From positions 16,076,256-16,140,255 of the forward strand of contig JASFXZ010000001.1 of the NCBI GenBank assembly GCA_032209605.1: DNA of 64,000 nucleotides. The letters are read 5' to 3'. Within the stretch, counting starts at the first letter, position 1. Every line of letters begins with the position of its first letter. Position numbers and translations under genes: made by a program. The notes below the pieces were generated by a model. The model did not search any database. It was not told where the DNA came from and worked only from the letters and a program-made list of their open reading frames with translations. Positions 50,625 through 63,100 of the stretch are shown here, piece by piece. This DNA comes from Mactromeris polynyma (taxonomy: Eukaryota > Mollusca > Bivalvia > Venerida > Mactridae).

Positions 50625-53499
50625 TATAGTGTCACATATAGTCCGTACACGAACTAAATGCGGTGCACTTCGCCCCATTTATTTCACGTTTAGCTTAATG
50701 CGGCGGACATGTGCATCGGCGCCGCATTTAGCTCACTTCTATTTAAGATGTTTTACTATATCGAATATTTGAATAAGATAACAACATCCAAAAAGCTAAA
50801 TTTGAAAAGAAGACTTATATATCATAACTCAAAACCAATTCTATCAGTAAGTATGCATACAAATTAATGGAACTTAATGTTTAAGAAAGGATAATACCTG
50901 GCCACATCGTCTAGTAAGACCTTTTTCTGACGAAGTACATGAATGTATTCATTTATTGCGTCAGTAAGAAGTTCGTATATAACCATTGGCTGTGAACAAG
51001 ACAATTAAGGTCACTGTCGCATCGTGACAACCGGTGACCGATATGGGGGACAGGCTTATCAGCGCAATGGTGATGTAAGAAATTTTGTGGATGTCCCTAT
51101 TCTGCGTAGGAAAGTGCGATTCCTGCCACCCGTGCAGTCATTATATTTTGTTTTTAAGTCACCAGTTACTGTAAAAATGAAACTTTTTTTATTGATATTT
51201 ACTCGACACAATCTATGTCACAATGACAACTATGATCTCATTTAGATTTATCTGAAAAAACCTCCCACAGGCAAAGCTTGAACCACGCGATGAACCCATT
51301 TCTCACAACACTGGACAACCATGTACACGGTCTAAATAACAACCGTTTCGTGATCCTATTGATGGTTTAAACGTTTTCAAGAACTTATGCATTTCTTATA
51401 GAAGACAATCGTACAAGTTGATATTGACACGCTACGATTTCGTGTCGCAAATGATAATATTAGAAAGTGTTTTTCAGGACGTTAAATAGAGAATTCGTAG
51501 AAGTGGCATTGAACTCACCGACTCGGAATTCATTAGTTGTAGTCCACTTTCATTTTGTATTAGCAAATGTCAAAATAGATTGAAGTCATATTTGTTCTAA
51601 ATTTAGGCATACAAACGCACTTATGTCTTGTTCGATCGTTTTGAAATTGAAAGACGTCATTGAGTTGCAAAATGATTGTTCTTAATGTAATTTAAAAATC
51701 GTTTTGGAAAGGGTAACGTTAGTATGATAACAACCTTTAGCGAATATGCAATCTGTAAAACGAGGACGGAGAAGGCAATACATAGATATTGTTGAACCAA
51801 CAAATGTAGTAAGGAACTTATTAAGTGTGACTGCCGTTTGACTGGATACTGTCTTGGCATTTACTTCACGTTGACATGATATAAATATGAATACTTTTCT
51901 GGAGAATATTTGCCCATTTGATTAATTTCTTTTGGATCCTGTACTTGGGGTCAATTAACTCCTCTATGGACACGATATTGGAAGTTTATTACTGGCAAAC
52001 ATTATACAGGCAAACGAATGTCACACTCAATAATAGCCAATTCAGTTACTCTGTGACTTTTTATTTCTTTATTGTTATTCAATTGGCTTGATTTCAAGCA
52101 TTAAATGCATATTGAGCTTTATTTAATTCTTTAATTTATTAATTCCTATTTGATATATTCATGTTTAATTGCAATATTCTAAAGTATGACAGAGGGGTAC
52201 TTAGCAGTTTTCCTAAGGGTATAACAACAATGCATTTATACTAAAAAATACTAGCAATCATCGGCGAAAAGTTTGGTTGTTTCAAAAGAGAAAAGGTCAG
52301 GGAATTGCGCATGTATATATTAGGCTTATACATTGTTATTCTTATCGATTTACCGAGAAAGAAACATGCTTTCAAATCATTCAAAGCGATTTCGGGAAAG
52401 GTCTGAGCGTCATAGACACATACTTGAAAGTGTTCACATTCCAGCGATGGAGGACACAGCTCCGATTGGTTCATGCGCAGCAGAAATACACAGAGTACCG
52501 GTGTTATGTGTTTACAATGTCTCAATACGACTTCCGTTGTGGTGCCAATCGTCAAAATGGATGTTAAAAGTGAATATGAACGTTTATGTTTACTCGAGAC
52601 CTGTAAGCCAGATTTTTAAAAATGAAGGACCACAACGGAAGCTGTTTTGGGATACTTGTAACACCTAACTCGAATGTCGTGATGACAAAGATTACGTAAT
52701 AATAAAAGGTCGACTCACTGTTTCGTGAGTTCATTTTGTCCTTGTACGGAAGGGACTAAAACCCTCATTGCGTGGAATTTGACGCAAACGTCAACACTAT
52801 TTCCGTCGGCGGCTTCTAAACTCCTGACAGACCATTACGCGTTTTGGAATACAATAGCGCATATGAAGACAATTTAATAGTGCAAAGCTGAATCAGATAA
52901 AGGTCATAAACTGTTCAGCTAATCCAATTACATATATCGTATATTGAACCCTCATCACAACCAGTAGGGAAATATAATAAGCTGATACTCAATGCATGGC
53001 TTATAGATTAATACCATAGAGAATATATCAGGAGTGGTAATATATTGGATTCAGTAAATGAGTTGCTCATAATTATAGTATACGAGGCTTTGTCGAGATT
53101 TACATCAACCGATAGGTTTAATAAATTTAAAAAATATTGCCACACGCGCTGAATTATATTCATCAGACAACCTTATAAAACGAGTTCAGGTTATTGACCT
53201 GATCATTGCTAGCCTATATAACATACATTCTTATTTTATAAGGTTATTTGATAACTATAATATACATATATATAATGATTGATTTAATTGAAGGCATTTC
53301 GTCCATGACTTTGGTTTAATACTTGATGCTGCCATTAAATCTAATCTGGCTTAATGGTAATGGGACTTTCTGTATGAGGTTAAAATTCGCTGTACTTGGA
53401 AGTCAGCGACCTTGACCACTCAATCATAGAGACCCTTAATCTGGAGTACTTTGTTATATCTAGGACCAATATGTACATGTATATATTGGTCCCAGGTTA
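50625..53499. other. Unrecognised sequence with three overlapping open frames
   Basis: At 52241-52668 three frames of 96-111 codons overlap (two forward, one reverse) in a slightly more G+C-rich stretch. At most one could be real, and none has a recognisable domain or convincing splice sites. No repeats were recognised elsewhere in this interval. Confidence 0.4.
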
Positions 53500-55975
53500 C
53501 TGTGGATTCATTAATTTTCGTTGGTACCAAATTTCGTGGTTTTGTCAAAATGGGCATTTCGTGGGGTACTTGAATTCGTGGTTTTTTGATTTTTGAAGCA
53601 TAAATTAAAAAAGTAGTCTATAAGTCCAAAACAAATAAAATATATATGTCAATTAGAAAACAGTGACACGGACCCGAAAGATATACAGGTATTTTCTCAC
53701 CTTTCATTGTTATCGATGTTACATCGTGTGGCCCCGTTCCCTTAGTTAGCCACACTATGCAAGTGTCAATTAACACATTATATTGAGAATTATCTACCTA
53801 TTGTTTACATCACATGTCATTTAAATATGTCAATTAAGCACCAGTTAATCTGGCGCTAAACGAATTAACAATCAGTCAATAAAAGTTAATGCAAATCATC
53901 TTCGAAATCACTCGCTTTTGAGAAACCAAACTATCGTCTACACACAAGCTAAATATAGAATTATGTTGATGTCGTGGCTAAAGTCCGGTAACGTCGTTAC
54001 ACGGTTACCGTCAACTCCGGGGTTACCGAATCCAGAAGATGCTGCATCACCAAGAGAGGCTCGTACATTTCAAGCAGCCAACGACTACGTAGATATACAA
54101 TCAGAAAGTCAGAAGCAGTCCAGAAAAAGAAAGCGGGGAGATTACGGCCACTACGATGACGAGTCAAGGGCTAAAATTGCAAGATATGCAATTGATAATG
54201 GGGTTGCTAAGGCCTCGAGGAAATTCTCCTCTTTGTATTGTCGAAAAGTAAGCGAGACCACCGTGAGAAGTATGAGGGACCAGTATGTGAAAGCAAAGAA
54301 GAAGAATGGGGAAGATACCACAACGTTACCCCGTTCACCGAGGGGTCCACCATTAATGCTAGGTATCGTGGATGAAGACGTACAGGCCTGGGTTCGAAGA
54401 GTAAGAATTCACGGAGGGGTAATTAACGCACGGGTTGTCCAAGCAGGTGCGGAGGGAATAATGACTAAAATCGCCCGCCAGAAATTAACGAAGTTCGGGG
54501 GCTCAGTAGAAATTACGAAGTACTACGCCAGATCCGTACTTCGGAGGATGGGGTTTGTTAAGAGGAAGGGGACCAAGAACGTCAAAAACCTACTGATCAA
54601 CTGGGATCAGACGGGATGTCAGCTTGTACCAGGTGGACAGTGGACCATGGACCAGTGTGGTTCCCAGCAAGTGACCATTGCTGGGTTAGATGACAAACGC
54701 CAGATCACTTTATTGTTAGCTGTTACCAAATCTGGACAACTTCTCCCCCCACAAGTGATATACGCAGGAAAGACGAACAAATCCCTCCCGAAGAATGTTG
54801 AATTTCCAGAATCGTGGGATGTCACGTGCACTGAAAACCACTGGAGTAATGAAGACAGTATGCTAAGATACATCGATAACATCATTGTGCCTTACGTTAA
54901 TGGGATCAGAGACACTTTACCCCTGTCGCAGTGTGACCAGCAAGCCGTGGCGATTTTCGATGTCTTCCGTGCTCATCAGTGTGCTACAGTTATCGCCAAG
55001 TTGAAGGAAAACGGGATTACGCCATTGTTCGTTCCAGCTTGCTGTACGGATCGTCTACAGCCCTTAGATTTGTCACTCAACAAGGAATACAAGGATTGTC
55101 TGAAGGACTGCTTTCATGATTGGTATACTTCCAAGATTATCTCAGCATTTGACGAAGATGACGATACCATGGCTAATGTGGATCTGAAGATGTCAACGCT
55201 CAAACCCATTCATGCCAATTGGATCATTACTACACATGGGAAATTTGAAGATCGGCGAGATTTAGTTGTGAAGGGGTTTCAGTTAGCCGGACTTTGTTAA
55301 AAGTGATTGTTATTGTGTGATGATTACAAGTGACTGTACAGTGTGACTGGAATTGTGTTAATTCAGCGTAAAAATGATACCATCATTCATCATGATTGAT
55401 CGTTAATGATATTATTATTTTGCTATTATTATTTAATAACATGTGAAAAACAAATTAAATTTCTTATAACTCTCTGTGATTGTTTGTTATTTTTTATCAC
55501 TTATTTTATAACTGTCACAAACTGTATAATTACGCTATAACGACGATACATTTCACACGTTGAGATTATACTTCCAACACACTGATCACAACGATATGAA
55601 AATATTCGTGTACTGTACTTGGAAGTAGAGCTGCTAAATATAGCACACCAGATCAACAACATCATCACAGAACTGACTACTCAACTTAATAATGACGAAG
55701 AATATATAACAAACATAAATAGTAAAAGCATTAATAGTTTATTGTTATCAAATATTTACATTATATATACACCAACATGCTTATAAACTGACACAATTCA
55801 CGGGAGGTAACCGCGTGTTAGCGGCGATGTTTATCTGGAGTGTACTAGTTTTCGGACATAGACTTTTCGGATACGATCGTAAGACAAAATTTTCGTTGGG
55901 TACTTGAATTCGTGGATAAGCTCAACCACGAAATCCACGAAATTTAATGTTCAACGAAAATTAATGAATCCACAG
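53500..55975 (+). mobile_element. Complete pogo/Tigger-like DNA transposon (2476 bp)
   Basis: Terminal inverted repeats start CTGTGGATTCATTAATTTTC, with 24 bases identical at the two ends and similarity continuing through ATTTCGTGG. TA flanks on both sides (53498-53499, 55976-55977) fit the target duplication of the Tc1/mariner-pogo group. Next to the ends an 18-base word GGGTACTTGAATTCGTGG occurs in direct, not inverted, orientation (53564-53581 and 55898-55915), a candidate transposase-binding or internal-duplication feature. One long intact transposase gene fills the centre. Near-identity of the repeats and the open gene suggest recent insertion. Confidence 0.9.
53918..55300 (+). CDS. pogo/Tigger-like DDE transposase
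   Basis: A 460-codon intact frame inside matching terminal repeats. It would bind the element ends and catalyse cut-and-paste transposition in the nucleus. The N-terminal 65 residues look poorly conserved, so the start may be a later Met (residue 16 or 18). A basic nuclear-localisation-like run lies at 68-73. Residues about 78-128 look like a helix-turn-helix, and about 150-215 like a CENPB-type helix-turn-helix. The DDE_1-type catalytic domain spans about 227-410, with aspartates D230 (NWDQTG), D348 (AIFDVFR) and D384 (LQPLDLS); the last two are 36 apart. The C-terminus ends with the usual GF-x2-AG motif. The linker between the second DNA-binding domain and D230 is unusually short: relatives as I recall them carry about 25-35 more residues ending IPPEL, so an in-frame deletion is likely and activity is uncertain. 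Confidence 0.9.
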   Translation: MRNQTIVYTQAKYRIMLMSWLKSGNVVTRLPSTPGLPNPEDAASPREARTFQAANDYVDIQSESQKQSRKRKRGDYGHYDDESRAKIARYAIDNGVAKASRKFSSLYCRKVSETTVRSMRDQYVKAKKKNGEDTTTLPRSPRGPPLMLGIVDEDVQAWVRRVRIHGGVINARVVQAGAEGIMTKIARQKLTKFGGSVEITKYYARSVLRRMGFVKRKGTKNVKNLLINWDQTGCQLVPGGQWTMDQCGSQQVTIAGLDDKRQITLLLAVTKSGQLLPPQVIYAGKTNKSLPKNVEFPESWDVTCTENHWSNEDSMLRYIDNIIVPYVNGIRDTLPLSQCDQQAVAIFDVFRAHQCATVIAKLKENGITPLFVPACCTDRLQPLDLSLNKEYKDCLKDCFHDWYTSKIISAFDEDDDTMANVDLKMSTLKPIHANWIITTHGKFEDRRDLVVKGFQLAGLC

Positions 55976-57439
55976 TATATAAACATGAAACAAATATATC
56001 TCAGACTAAAATTGCTTTGTACTTTGATAAAATATAAATCAAATAATCCATTTGAACAAGTACGAAGAAGCAGAAGTTTGACATGGAACATACTGCAAAA
56101 GTCTTGTCCTATAAATGTACTCATTTGCATAATAAACAATTCACTGAAGGATTACGAGAAATAATGTATTGGCCATAATCACCCTCGCAGTGTGTAAACA
56201 TGTAATGTGATAAACGAAATTCCACAAAATATATTGATAATTAGGTCAGACTATTAGAGATCGATTTTTAACGCCTACTGAAGTGGTAATATCAAGCGTT
56301 TGGTCACTTGTCACTCTTGACATAGTTCCTTTGGTGTTATTCCCTCTTTCAATCTAGTTACCGTAATGATGCGACAAACATCCGATAGTAGATCTATATA
56401 TGGTAATATACTGCAAATTACGTACACTAAGCTAATTGTGTACTATAGAGACATAGGCTTGGTGTCTTTGTTTGACATGAGTGCGACATTTTGAACTCCA
56501 TGACTACTTGTTTTCCGTATTTGTCTAGGCTTACTAAGGGTTTTCCAATGTTTAGTGTAATAAGCCACAAATCCCAAGATAAATGAAATTTTAGACTAGA
56601 CGTACATTGGGTGCTGATGCGTACAAAACACATATACAGTACGATCTTAATTACGCAATTAGTATAGCTTGATTTGTAGTTGAGGGCAATAAAGCCAACC
56701 AATTGCTCAATATAGAGTAGAGACAGCATGCTTAATTCAGGCGCAACAATTCGAAAGGTTAGTCTGCAATCTATTATTTCGTCATTACACCATTGACATT
56801 AAAGAAGCTATAGCCATAATTGAAACTCATGTTACGTATTTATGATACAATAAAGATTAATGAAGAAGACGAGCAGGAAATGCCACACAGCCACATAAAC
56901 ACAAGGAAAGCGAAATTAAACAAACAAGTAAACAATTTATCAATATGATTTCTACTATGGAATGGTCAGTGGCAACGCAACCTCTTCAAAACGACAAACT
57001 TCATCTGCTTACATTTTTTGGAGCTTAAGTATTGCAATTGAGACGTCAAAGCTATTGACATACTAGTGAAGAGTTAACTATAAATATTTCGAGTGATAAC
57101 CATTTGCAGGATGTTGACCTCATATGTCATGTTAAAGGATTTTTGCTTCTTTCCCGTTTAATATACCATTGTGCTTTTTAATAAATATGTACACGCCACT
57201 TGGTTTTTGGAGAACTAACGTCAGGACAATGGTTTGTATAAATGCGAGCTGACAGAGCGTCAACAGTTATCTTCACAGCCTTATGATTACGAAGTGGGTT
57301 AATTTAACACGTTAATGTATACATTTCTTCTCGCCTGAAGATATTGAAGTTTCGATTCAGACATTCTGAATAGGAATATTCATCATTGATACTCGCTCCA
57401 GACATTTACAAGGCCGAGTATCCGTTATATTTGTAAGTT
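55976..57439. other. Unrecognised sequence
   Basis: Right flank of the transposon. A 100-codon minus-strand frame at 56427-56729 has no recognisable domain. No repeats recognised. Confidence 0.45.
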
Positions 57440-57552
57440 TACTCCTCAAGCGCCTTATGTTGTATGGATTGTTGTTTTCCCGGAGGTAGGTGTGGGGCGG
57501 CACTGTCTTAAGTACGTGGCGTTTCCTGTAGCAACGTATGCTCTCTCTTATA
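57440..57552 (+). repeat. GGAGGCACTGTC-family dispersed repeat, copy 9
   Basis: Right half of the family: CTCAAGCGCCTTATG, GGATTGTTGTTTTCCCGGAG, GTGTGGGGCGGCACTGTCTT, GGCGTTTCCTGTAGCAACG, ATGCTCTCTCTTA. The following 57575-57823 frame lies in T/C-rich DNA and is not recognisable. Confidence 0.65.
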
Positions 57553-58609
57553 TCATATTTAACTGCTGTGTAGTGTGTGTTATTCTCAAGTTACCTGCGT
57601 ATTAGTTTTGTTTCATATTCCAGTTAGGCTCTTTCCCCATCCACGCTTGTTTGTTTTATTTTTACCCGGTCTAACTGCCTTCCTATTTAGTGCTATTTTA
57701 TACCCCTTTTACAATTTAGTTTTCTCGGTCGTTCGCTATTTTCCTTTTAGAACCATCCTTTGTCCCGTCCATAAAAGGTACAAACGACATTTGTGTTGGC
57801 ATTATTATATTTTTTTATATTAGTGGTTTGATATAAGTGGACAATTTTAGTTTAATTATTTACATTACCTGGTTAATTTTAAAAAGCAGTCATGGGTATG
57901 ACAACATTCTAAACGATCGTGAACCCAACTTTCAACTTGACCTTGGTCTATCGTAACACGTAAATATTTCATTGTAAACAGCGTAAATTATGACCCATTT
58001 GCTCTCTAGGGTATGACCAAAGTGCATGTTCTAGATGATTATCAAGAGTGATTTCAACGCCAAGAACTACACAGTAGCATAAAAAGTTATCTCAATTGGT
58101 ATGTTTCAGAGAATGATCCATCAAATGCGTTCAATGACTTATTCGAGATCACCGAACTAGATAGATGTGATGCAAAAATACGGATAGTGGATAGTTACAC
58201 GAAGGTTACGTGTTATATACCATGGTAATCATCTAATGCCAACTGAAAACAAGTTCACGTTTCCCACAACTGATGCGCGGTTGGTACCGTATGCTGATAC
58301 GACGTATACCAGTATGTTGTATTGTAACACAAGCCAGAATAATTCTATGAGTTCAAATAGAGCAAGTATGGACAATGGGAATATGTTTTATGATATATAA
58401 TAATTTAATAAAGATATATAACAAGCAGCTGCAAATTTTACGATGTACGTGAAATACAACATTATTGCGTACTTTGAGAGTGTTATTATGTTATAAATGA
58501 TTTCCGCCGGAAAGACAATGGACATTCTTTGTTTACGATATGATTTTATGGTGACCGCCTTCTTATAGACATTCAAGTTCTACAAATAACGCTTTTGTTC
58601 CGGTTTCTT
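57553..58609. other. Unrecognised sequence
   Basis: T/C-rich to about 57830, then AT-rich; no gene or repeat recognised. Confidence 0.45.
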
Positions 58610-58726
58610 ATATATGCTTGCCATTGCACCTTCTCAACTCTTGTGTTTTGTTTGCCGATGTTCCCCTAAGATCTGTTTAGGGTCGCATTGTCTTGTGAAA
58701 TTGGCGTTTCTAGTATAAGCTTAATC
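58610..58726 (+). repeat. GGAGGCACTGTC-family dispersed repeat, copy 10
   Basis: Diverged copy: TATGCTTGCCATTGCACC, ATGTTCCCCTAAGATCTG, TCGCATTGTCTTGTG, TTGGCGTTTCTAGTATAAGC, TTAATC. It resembles copy 2 most in its central TGTTCCCC(T)..GATCTG block. Confidence 0.5.
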
Positions 58727-58876
58727 CTCCCTGCTTAAATTTGAAAATTTAGATACGCGTTACGTCCTAAGTGAACTGTCTACAAAACTACATTCGTATT
58801 ACAGACTTAATTATTAAGATAAGCTGGCTTAATTAATCTCGTGTTTCTGACTTGATGCATTGTTGCCTGTACTGAG

Positions 58877-59043
58877 AACATTCCATAATGAACTTAACGC
58901 AAGTGTCATCGATAGGAACAAGTCGTGTGTATTGTAAGGAAACTCAGCGTGAATGCTCCGTATTACAAAGGAATGGAACTTCCTTTGTTAATATTCAACT
59001 TGGTCGGTCTCATCAAGTCTCATTCCAGTATTACACAGACACG
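58877..59043 (+). CDS. Candidate internal exon, unknown protein
   Basis: An open stretch preceded by an acceptor-like TTGCCTGTACTGAG and followed directly by a donor GTAAGAAT. The frame (in phase with ATG at 58888) encodes RVYCKETQRECSVL, two N-glycosylation-type sites (NLT, NGT) and QVSFQYYTDT before the donor, and would leave a complete codon at the 3' edge. Composition is less AT-biased than the neighbourhood. It could be part of an extracellular domain. No partner exon or family is recognised, so chance remains likely. Confidence 0.25.
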
Positions 59044-59609
59044 GTAAGAATCAGCATGAATACAACTCATAAGCTGCACCGAAAGTAATACTGATTGTGA
59101 ACTATTTAACTTATTTATAGGTATTTGTCTGAATACGACATAATGTACATATATTGCATAAAAACCAGTACTTTTAAACTTTAGACATTTTAAACATACC
59201 GTGTATCCTGACACGCTTCTTCTACTTCATCACCTACATTACAGTTGTTGAAGTCTAATAGAATCGGTAAAAGCAGACATTTTTTACGACTATGTGTGAT
59301 TTTGTTTCACTTGATTTAGGTATGGGTAATATGAACGAATAACATGTATAGTTAATTTAAAGCGCAATTGTATTATTTTTAATATAAGAGTTAATATAGT
59401 TTTAGTATCAGAAGATACCAATTAGAAAAGCGTTTGAGTCCACATTATAATGCGATGGATAAGTATGTTCTGTTCTAAGTGATATATCGATGGATCTGAC
59501 ATAATGAATCCTTTTCCTTATAAGTCAGAGAGTTTACGTTATTGTGTATATCTTATATTTGAACACTTGATCAACACCATTGTGTCATGATAACACTTTA
59601 ACATGTAAC
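59044..59609. other. Unrecognised sequence
   Basis: AT-rich, nothing recognised. Confidence 0.45.
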
Positions 59610-60185
59610 AAGATTTTTTTTTAAAACGTTATCGCTGCAACCAGAAGCAAGCGAATTAGTTGCAATCTGAAGGTGAAGATTTGTTGTGAAACATAAAAAA
59701 TGCCGAGATGTCACTCGATAATGCTACACTGTAGTAACTCCAATATATAAAAGGGGATATGCCTTCGTATGCGATTGGATGAATAACTCAGTAGTGAGAT
59801 TTGTCATAGACAGTATAGTCTGTTTGAATATAGTTCATCACTACTTATTGTATCAGTCGTAAAATCACACATACATATCAATAAAGTTGTTACATATCGA
59901 TTATTCTGATTAAATCATTACAAATGTTCGAGATTGGTACAAACAAACTTAGAATCGTCTTAATTCCAACACCGGGCGTTTTCCCGAAGAGTTGACTAAC
60001 AACACTACTCACTAGATAAATATTGAAATATTTCAGACGCAGTTGTTAAGGCAAACAATATTTTGTTCATATAGTTTCATACGAAATTGTCATGTTAACA
60101 ATAAATACAATAACGTCACTTTCGTGATTAAAATACTTTGTTTGCTAACATAACACCATTGCAATAACAGTGTTCATTACTTTAA
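59610..60185 (-). mobile_element. Truncated 1-kb non-autonomous repeat (copy d)
   Basis: Matches copy c from the GCAATCTGAAGGTGAAGATT block through TGATTGTAGTAACTCC-like, AGTTGACTAACAACACTACT and CACTTTCGTGATTAAAAT regions, then loses similarity before the ACCGAAATCCA hairpin end. It is more diverged than copies a-c and so probably older. Confidence 0.6.
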
Positions 60186-63100
60186 ATCGGCATCTTGAGT
60201 TCACTCCAGTTTTTGCGCTAATGATCTGAAAAGTCAATCTGCTGACTAGACATGAATCACAAGTGGGCGTTTCTATTGGAGCCCCAATTTGTATAATTTC
60301 AAGGATTGTAAAAGCGGAACAGCAAAACAATATAGAGTGTATCATTCAGTTAAAATGAGGATTAATTCAGAAACAAAGACATACTACTTTTGCTATTAGA
60401 GAGGATGACCTTATAAAATATATAATGGCGAATGGAAAAAAAAGATGGAGCAAGGCGTTTTAGGAGGAAGCTAACACAAAGGCAAATATTACTATCTAAC
60501 GGGGAGCCGTGATGATCACCTTGTACGTTCAAGTCATTAAATCGCCAATAACTCAATTTCTCTTCTCAGATGGTAGTTTCATACCTCCCTAATAGCATTC
60601 CATTTTACAAAGAAGAAATTCTATTAGTTTGATAGTGATGTGTTTCTAAACTGAAAGAAGCTGCTTTAAGTCATAAAATTAAAAGTTTGGTTTGGCTTTT
60701 GATGGATCATGTGATTTTATAATTGATCGTTTTGATAAAGAACATGGAATGCAATCAGGTTTCATCACACCAAAAACGTGTTTCATACGTGTTTTCATAG
60801 CAAAAATGGTCCCATTTGACCGTTTATGCCAATAGTTCTTCATTGACAGTGGAGTGTCTTCGAGTTAAATGTCTTATTATTGCAAATTATGTCAACTCAG
60901 TGAAATGAAAATATTTTCATTGACAAGAATGTTATTCGTTAACAAGTATGTAAAAGCGTTTTTACTTTTATTACATCAAATGTTTAATGCCGCTTTTAAA
61001 AGATAAATAATTCGTAACTTAATCTTTGAAGATTGTTGTACTACTGACATAATTCGAACTGTGAAAATAGTCCTAGATAACAACTTATTGTATTGTTGCT
61101 GCCATACATTTAGTATTGTCAGCATGTAATCTTCCAGTTATAAGAACCAGTGGTCATGTTAACCTCAATAACGATAATATATAGATCAACGGTCTACAAT
61201 GACACTTTTCTCCGTTGTGCATTGACGCATTTCAAGATAATGTTTACACATAACTTTTGTCGCTTACCGGAGATGTAAAAGTTACAAATTTATGCACGCT
61301 GAGTCGAAGTTAGCATTACAGCTGCTGTACTAATGCTTCTTTAAATACGTTACTTCCAAAACAATATATATTTCTTAGTTCTACGTGCATATCCTCTTGT
61401 CTGCGGTCTCATTTGTTGGAGTGTTGACCAGCGGGGATTTTCTTATTAACAGTGTTCGCTTCATTTTGATGATGATAGGATAAGTGTGGTGTTGTGTGCA
61501 ACTTTAAACAAGGTTTAACCCCAATGGCGTTTTTGCCACTGATCGTTCCAATGCTGTTCACGCTTCATCTATGTTTCTCTTGAATCCCCCGTTCTTGCTG
61601 AATATATTGTCATAAACTAGTGTCTGTTAGCAAACACGAATATATGGCAATAATCGTCAGGAAAGCGCCTATTTACCCAGTAATTCATAATTGATAAACA
61701 ACATTTTATCAACATACTGTATTAAGAAAATGTTATGTATACATAACATAATGATATACGAACCACAAGAGAACCCGTTTTGTTTCTAAAACAATTTGAT
61801 TGATTGATATGTGTCTTGGAATATCTCTGACTAGGTAACTTTCACCAGTATTTACACACGTTAAGCAAGATTCAAAATTGACGAAGACGTAGGGAGAAAT
61901 CATCTGTATGAACAACTTCATCTTCAGATAATGTAGGTTGGATCACAAGTGTCATCAGCCACACATATAATTTAATAACTCTTTAGATAAAAAGATGATG
62001 ACTTCAGTGGGTTAAATTGACATCTAGATGTAAATAATCGTCGTTCTCCAAGAGCAAATATATAATGGTGGCGCCGACGGTAACATTTATGTGTTCGTAT
62101 ATCTAAACGATATTGAGTTCACATTCTTTGTCGTTTGTCCTGTACTAATTCTATTTTGTAACGATTTCACACATCTGGATATATTTATGGCGTCTATTCG
62201 AGTACATTTCAGAGGGCTTTGATCATGGAATTGCTGCACAATTTTAATTAGACGGAAACCACTGTGAACTTCTAAATACATTTGGTCTAGAAATTCAAGA
62301 ACCGTTTATGTCAAGTCAATTTAAAAGCAACTAGTGTTGCTGAACTGTAAATATTGAAATTGAACTTCATGATATTTATATTACGCACACGTAAATCCTC
62401 CTCCAACGGAATAAGGAATCAACCGAAATAATTGGTTTGCGCATGCAAATTGAGAATTAAATTCAATTCGACATTGCCTCATCGACCAAGCATAAACTTT
62501 AATTTAAATTTAGTCGATTCACTATTGTTAGCATAAACATCTCTGCTGGAAAACTGCTTAATAAGAATATGTTAACGACTTAGCAACAAGCAAATTTGTC
62601 AGTAGTAACTGGTTTACTGATTCCTTATAATGAAATATAAAAATGTTTCCAATACTTACGAATCTATAAAAACATATCTTTAAAAAAATGCCTGATACTT
62701 TCTGCAGAATTATAATTGACGCTTTTGATCATATTAATGTTTAAAAAACGCATATTATTTTAATACAAATATATGTATTCTAGTAGTAATTCATACAGTC
62801 ATGTTCTATACTGTAGAGAAAGGTAATTTAGTTTAATCATATTGTATTTATACATATAACTATCATATTTGCACAAACATACAAGTAACTTGTACATACA
62901 TACAAAAGGGTTTGGCCAAAAGTTTTAACAACATTATCTAGGGCCCTTCCCTATTGTTTCCCTAGAGATAGGTAATCTGGTTGTAGGGAACAGTGTGATA
63001 CTAATGAATGACATTTTTTTAATTGGCTGAAGCCATCATTTTGCAGGTGGTTAAGGGGGGTTTTATTCATGAACAAACTAGCAGATTGAGCCACAGAGGT

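Noticed and set aside
52241..52668. Three overlapping frames of 96-111 codons
   Set aside because: Both strands open in the same place, no motif, and no convincing splice sites.
54619..54885. Minus-strand frame opposite the transposase
   Set aside because: Antisense shadow of the catalytic domain of the transposase gene.
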